9,296 nucleotides of DNA from Bog-756 sp035531955 (lineage in GTDB: Bacteria; Actinomycetota; Acidimicrobiia; Acidimicrobiales; RAAP-2). The DNA lies in assembly GCA_035531955.1 (NCBI GenBank), contig DATKRZ010000071.1, positions 1 through 9,296 on the forward strand, read 5' to 3'. The notes under the pieces were generated by a model. It had not been told where the DNA came from and did no database searches. It saw only the letters and a list, made by a program, of their open reading frames with translations. This document shows, piece by piece, positions 7,274 through 9,296 of the stretch. Numbering within the stretch: position 1 is the first letter of the stretch; every line of letters starts with the position of its first letter. The position numbers were made by a program, and so were the translations under genes.

Positions 7274-7947
7274 GAATCGGTTCCCTTCGCTGTTGTCACG
7301 GTGTCCCGGCTTCGGGGATCACGGGTCTCGTATCGGGATGCTGTCTGCTTCTGCCGCTCGAACTCGATGAGGCGGTCGAGCCAGGCGATGTCGTGCTCGG
7401 TGGCCTCGGTGCCGTGCTCCACCAGCGAGCGGGTGTAGACGTCGAGGCTCTCCCCGGCGGCCCGCATCTGGTCGGTGGCCAACCGCCGGGTGAGCTGTCC
7501 CCGCCGGCGCTCGAGCAGGGACAGGCGGGCCTGGGGCGCCAGGTGGCGGGCGAACGCCAGCCTGAGCCCGAAGCTCCGGGCGTCGTCGGCCCCCGCCGGC
7601 TCGTCCGCGTCGAGCAGTTGTTCGAAGAGCGTCCGGCCCTGGTCGGTGATCCGGTACACCTTGCGCGACCGCTTGGTGCCCCTCGGCGCGCCGGCCCGTC
7701 GGGCCCGGAGCCCCGCCCGCTCGCCACCCAGCGAACCGGTGGACGGAAGGGTGACGGCCCGCGGGGTCGGGCCGCCCGACTCGGTCACCGCCACCGCGTG
7801 GGCGGCCTCGAGCCGCGACAGGGCCGGATAGAGCGATCCGAAGGAGATGTTGGCGAACAGGCCCAGCTCGTCGCGGAGGCGCCGCCGGATCTCGTACCCG
7901 TGGAGCTCCTGTTCGTGGAGGAGCCCGAGGATGGCCAGTTCGAGCAC
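7270..7947 (-). CDS. PadR family transcriptional regulator
   Basis: A 225-residue DNA-binding protein. The N-terminal winged helix reads LELAILGLLHEQELHGYEI (2-20), then ISFGSLYPALSRLEA (34-48, the recognition helix) and a wing ending RKVYRITDQGRTLFEQLL (95-112). The C-terminal part (about 125-200) is a PadR-type helical domain containing LLERRRGQL and YTRSL. It resembles M. tuberculosis Rv0047c, which also sits next to ino1. Unusually, about 35 residues (56-90, rich in Gly, Ala, Arg and Pro) are inserted in the wing. GTG 7947 is chosen because the protein then begins at the family's LELAILG and an AAGGCGG lies 6 nt upstream. It is probably an autoregulator acting at 8038-8070 and may control ino1; effector and targets are unknown. 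Confidence 0.93.
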   Translation of the reverse strand: MLELAILGLLHEQELHGYEIRRRLRDELGLFANISFGSLYPALSRLEAAHAVAVTESGGPTPRAVTLPSTGSLGGERAGLRARRAGAPRGTKRSRKVYRITDQGRTLFEQLLDADEPAGADDARSFGLRLAFARHLAPQARLSLLERRRGQLTRRLATDQMRAAGESLDVYTRSLVEHGTEATEHDIAWLDRLIEFERQKQTASRYETRDPRSRDTVTTAKGTDS

Positions 7948-7948
7948 C

Positions 7949-8029
7949 TCAGTCCGCCTTCCGGCCGGAACGGGCCCGCCAGGAGGGCTCCGGGCCGGTG
8001 GGGCAGGCGTGGACGGGGGTGGACCTCAT
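7949..8029 (-). CDS. Candidate 26-codon leaderless ORF upstream of padR
   Basis: An ATG at 8029 opens a 26-residue frame (begins MRSTPVHACPTGPEP, ends GRKAD) whose TGA stop lies 1 nt before the padR GTG. The ATG sits 6 nt after a TATACT -10 box, so it could be the very first codon of the mRNA. The peptide is basic, has one cysteine and no membrane segment, and matches no family I recognise. Such an ORF would deliver ribosomes to the padR start. It may equally be a chance open frame in a GC-rich leader, as 26 codons is short. Codon third positions are mostly G or C, which at this length proves nothing. Confidence 0.4.
   Translation of the reverse strand: MRSTPVHACPTGPEPSWRARSGRKAD
7954..7960 (-). 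promoter_or_regulatory. Likely Shine-Dalgarno site for padR
   Basis: Minus-strand AAGGCGG differs from AAGGAGG at one base and ends 6 nt before the GTG at 7947. It supports that start, and it lies within the last codons of the candidate upstream ORF. Confidence 0.5.
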
Positions 8030-8035
8030 GACCGG

Positions 8036-8063
8036 AGTATATCACGCCGATATATCAATGCAA
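8036..8063 (-). promoter_or_regulatory. Probable padR-ino1 promoter
   Basis: On the minus strand a TTGCAT -35-like hexamer (8063-8058) and a TATACT -10 box (8041-8036) are separated by 16 bp. TATACT is a near-consensus actinobacterial -10 and transcription would start near 8029. The -10 overlaps the first TATATCA repeat and the -35 fills the 6-bp gap between the second and third, so a protein bound to the repeats would block polymerase. Confidence 0.6.
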
Positions 8064-8070
8064 TATATCA
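8038..8070. repeat. Three TATATCA heptamers at 13-bp period, candidate PadR operator
   Basis: Identical heptamers TATATCA start at 8038, 8051 and 8064, each separated by 6 unrelated bases. The same stretch holds a perfect inverted repeat, TATATC-N5-GATATA (8038-8054), and the self-palindrome GATATATC (8049-8056), giving dyad symmetry suited to a dimeric winged-helix protein. It is the only clearly AT-rich patch in this GC-rich window and overlaps the padR promoter. PadR proteins commonly repress their own operons through AT-rich dyads; assignment to this PadR is inference. Confidence 0.75.
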
Positions 8071-8122
8071 AGACGCGGCAATGTCCCACCGGGTCGGTCC
8101 CGGGCGATCCCGTGGAACCACC

Positions 8123-8160
8123 CGGGACAACCGAATTGCCGGCCGACAGGGGGTGTCCCG
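8123..8160. repeat. Inverted repeat CGGGACA / TGTCCCG upstream of the DUF5318 gene
   Basis: Two perfect 7-bp arms at 8123-8129 and 8154-8160 are separated by 24 bp, ending about 15 bp before the -10 box of the DUF5318 gene. A further TGTCCC occurs at 8082-8087. It could be a binding site, or chance in GC-rich sequence. Confidence 0.3.
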
Positions 8161-8175
8161 CCGTGCCCGAGGGAT

Positions 8176-8181
8176 TACCCT
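8176..8181 (+). promoter_or_regulatory. Probable -10 box giving a leaderless DUF5318 transcript
   Basis: TACCCT lies exactly 7 nt before the GTG at 8189, the same box and spacing as at cca. No Shine-Dalgarno sequence precedes this GTG, so leaderless translation is likely. No clear -35 is visible. Confidence 0.6.
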
Positions 8182-8188
8182 TGTCGGG

Positions 8189-8644
8189 GTGAGCTTCCGC
8201 CCCGGAGCGCTCGAAGGCGTGCAGACCTCCCCCACCGGGGGGCGAGTCGAGTACCTGCTCGCCCGCAACGCGGTGGTCCGCGAGTACCGGAAGGGGCGGC
8301 TCTCCCGGCTCGACGTGTGCGACGCCCACCCGGAACTGCTCCGGGTAGCCACCAACCTGGGCCGGCCGTCGGGCGAGCGGTGCCCCATCTGCGAGGACGC
8401 CGATCTGGTCGATGTGACCTTCGTCTTCGGCTCGCGACTGCCCTCGGGAGGTCGGTGCGTGGCCACCCAGGCCGAGCTTGCCCGCTACTGGCGGCGCAAG
8501 GAGCCTGTGGTCTGTTACGTCATCGAGGTGTGCACCGCGTGCTCGTGGAACCATCTGGCCCGGATGTACCCGGCGGGGGCCGGGGTCGAGGCGGTGGCCC
8601 GCAAGCCGCGGCAGGGTCGCACCGCCATCCAGCCCGGCTCCTGA
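8189..8644 (+). CDS. DUF5318 family zinc-ribbon-like protein
   Basis: A 151-residue protein of unknown function, similar in layout to M. tuberculosis Rv0049. Visible features are VCDAHPELLRVATNLGRPSG (43-62), CPIC (65-68), a VTFVFGSRL strand (76-84), and EVCTACSWNHLARMY (113-127), so two CxxC pairs (65/68 and 115/118) could bind one zinc. Extra cysteines are at 44, 90 and 109. No catalytic motif or membrane segment is seen. GTG 8189 is chosen because it follows the TACCCT box by 7 nt; an alternative short form could begin near VEYLLARN (20-27), where the conserved part starts. It is divergent from padR-ino1, as the Rv0047c and Rv0049 homologues are. A nucleic-acid or protein-binding role is only a guess. 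Confidence 0.88.
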   Translation: MSFRPGALEGVQTSPTGGRVEYLLARNAVVREYRKGRLSRLDVCDAHPELLRVATNLGRPSGERCPICEDADLVDVTFVFGSRLPSGGRCVATQAELARYWRRKEPVVCYVIEVCTACSWNHLARMYPAGAGVEAVARKPRQGRTAIQPGS

Positions 8645-8655
8645 CACCCGCCCCG

Positions 8656-8669
8656 GGGTCCGCGGACCC
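8656..8669 (+). terminator. Palindrome after the DUF5318 gene, possible weak terminator
   Basis: GGGTCCGCGGACCC is a perfect 14-bp palindrome starting 12 bp after the DUF5318 stop codon, followed by only TT. As RNA it could form a 5-bp stem with a CGCG loop. Position favours a 3'-end role; the missing T-tract argues against a classical intrinsic terminator. Confidence 0.35.
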
Positions 8670-8734
8670 TTCCGGCGGCGAGAAGCCCGGTCCCGACCGT
8701 CCCGCCTCCACTCCTCGCCCTCGGGCCCGGCCAC

Positions 8735-8740
8735 TACGAT
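8735..8740 (+). promoter_or_regulatory. Probable -10 box for panB
   Basis: TACGAT fits TANNNT and is the best -10 candidate in the 193-bp gap between the DUF5318 gene and panB. It predicts a start near 8747 and a leader of about 90 nt. No convincing -35 and no riboswitch-like fold was recognised in the leader. Confidence 0.4.
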
Positions 8741-8824
8741 GGGGACTTGCGGTGCGCTGCACTCCGTGGTGGCCGTGGCCGCCGCCCATGCCGCCGGCAG
8801 CCCCTGGGCGCTGGACGGCCGATC

Positions 8825-8830
8825 AGGAGG
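8825..8830 (+). promoter_or_regulatory. Shine-Dalgarno site for panB
   Basis: A perfect AGGAGG sits 7 nt before the ATG at 8838, fixing that start over the ATG at 8833 (out of frame) and the in-frame ATG at 8739. Confidence 0.85.
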
Positions 8831-8837
8831 GAATGCC

Positions 8838-9296
8838 ATGCCCGACCCCCGGTCCGCGCCGGTCACCGTCCCCGCCGTGCGCGCCGCCAAGCGGCGGTCC
8901 GGCCATGCGCCGCTGGTGATGATCACCGCCTACGACGCCCCGGGTGCCCGCATCGCCGACGCCGCCGGTGTGGACCTGATCCTGGTGGGCGACTCGGTGG
9001 CCAACAACGTCCTCGGCCATGAGGACACCCTCCGGGTGACGATGGAGGACATGGTCCACCACACGGCCGCGGTGGCCCGGGCCGGGCCGAAGCCGTTGGT
9101 CGTGGGCGACCTCCCCTGGATGAGCTACCACCTCGACCCGGTCGACACCGTGCGCAACGGCGCCGCCCTCATCCGGGCCGGTGCCCGGGCGGTCAAGCTG
9201 GAGGGGGGCGCCAACCGGGTGCCGATGATCGAGGCGCTGGTGGCGGCGGAGATCCCGGTGATGGGCCACCTCGGACTGACCCCGCAATCGGTCAAC
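8838..9296 (+). CDS. panB: 3-methyl-2-oxobutanoate hydroxymethyltransferase (partial)
   Basis: The first 153 residues of an enzyme usually about 265-280 long; the rest lies beyond the right edge. PanB transfers a hydroxymethyl group from 5,10-methylenetetrahydrofolate to 2-oxoisovalerate, giving ketopantoate, the first committed step of pantothenate and coenzyme A synthesis. Visible motifs are MITAYDAPGARIAD (28-41), LILVGDSVANNVLGH (47-61), VVGDLPWMSY (88-97), AGARAVKLEGG (114-124) and VMGHLGLTPQSVN at the edge. Asp52 and Asp91 align with the Mg-binding Asp45 and Asp84 of E. coli PanB, and Lys120 and Glu122 with its active-site Lys112 and Glu114. The catalytic base (Glu181 in E. coli) is outside the window. 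It probably has its own promoter rather than reading through from the DUF5318 gene. Confidence 0.96.
   Translation, partial: MPDPRSAPVTVPAVRAAKRRSGHAPLVMITAYDAPGARIADAAGVDLILVGDSVANNVLGHEDTLRVTMEDMVHHTAAVARAGPKPLVVGDLPWMSYHLDPVDTVRNGAALIRAGARAVKLEGGANRVPMIEALVAAEIPVMGHLGLTPQSVN

Noticed and set aside
8038..8070. The three repeats as a short CRISPR array or plasmid-type iterons
   Set aside because: Units are 7 bp with 6-bp gaps, far too short for CRISPR, and there is no replication initiator gene. Position over a promoter favours an operator.
7998..8192. 64-codon plus-strand frame through the padR promoter region
   Set aside because: It crosses the AT-rich operator and the leaderless promoter of the DUF5318 gene, lacks a ribosome binding site, and resembles no family.
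8741..8837. Riboswitch in the panB leader
   Set aside because: I recognised no conserved aptamer core or terminator switch in this roughly 90-nt leader.

Overview
The window is GC-rich bacterial chromosome from an actinobacterium. The clues are strong G/C preference at third codon positions, frequent GTG starts, TANNNT boxes lying 6-7 bp from start codons (leaderless transcription), and two families largely restricted to Actinobacteria (DUF6049 and DUF5318). Acidimicrobiia is a plausible class, but that is inference. I see no mobile element, tRNA, rRNA, CRISPR array or sign of transfer. It is core-genome sequence, densely packed, with no gene-free stretch over 200 bases.

Left block (1-4679, minus strand): a DUF6049 extracytoplasmic protein, then the lipid II flippase MurJ, then a DegV fatty-acid-binding protein cut by the window edge. 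The three genes overlap end to start (4 bp and 26 bp), so they look like one translationally coupled operon for cell envelope functions. A 41-bp gap (4680-4720) separates this operon from the divergent CCA tRNA nucleotidyltransferase gene (4721-6109, plus), and both promoters seem to overlap inside that gap.

Middle block (6176-8029, minus strand): ino1 (inositol-3-phosphate synthase) is read with a PadR-family regulator that overlaps it by 4 bp. It converges on the nucleotidyltransferase gene across 66 bp. Upstream of padR is a possible 26-codon leaderless ORF ending 1 nt before the padR start. Above that lies an AT-rich promoter carrying three TATATCA heptamers at an exact 13-bp period, the best candidate operator in the window.

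Right block (8189-9296, plus strand): a small zinc-ribbon DUF5318 protein, apparently leaderless, then panB (ketopantoate hydroxymethyltransferase), cut by the right edge, with its own likely promoter and a strong ribosome binding site.

As I recall the Mycobacterium tuberculosis gene order, pcnA / Rv3909 (DUF6049) / mviN and ino1 / Rv0047c (PadR) / Rv0049 (DUF5318) are two neighbourhoods near the replication origin. Here they are adjacent. The window is therefore mostly conserved housekeeping sequence. The less explained parts are the padR-ino1 control region, the insertion in PadR, the DUF6049-MurJ coupling, and the overlapping leaderless promoters.
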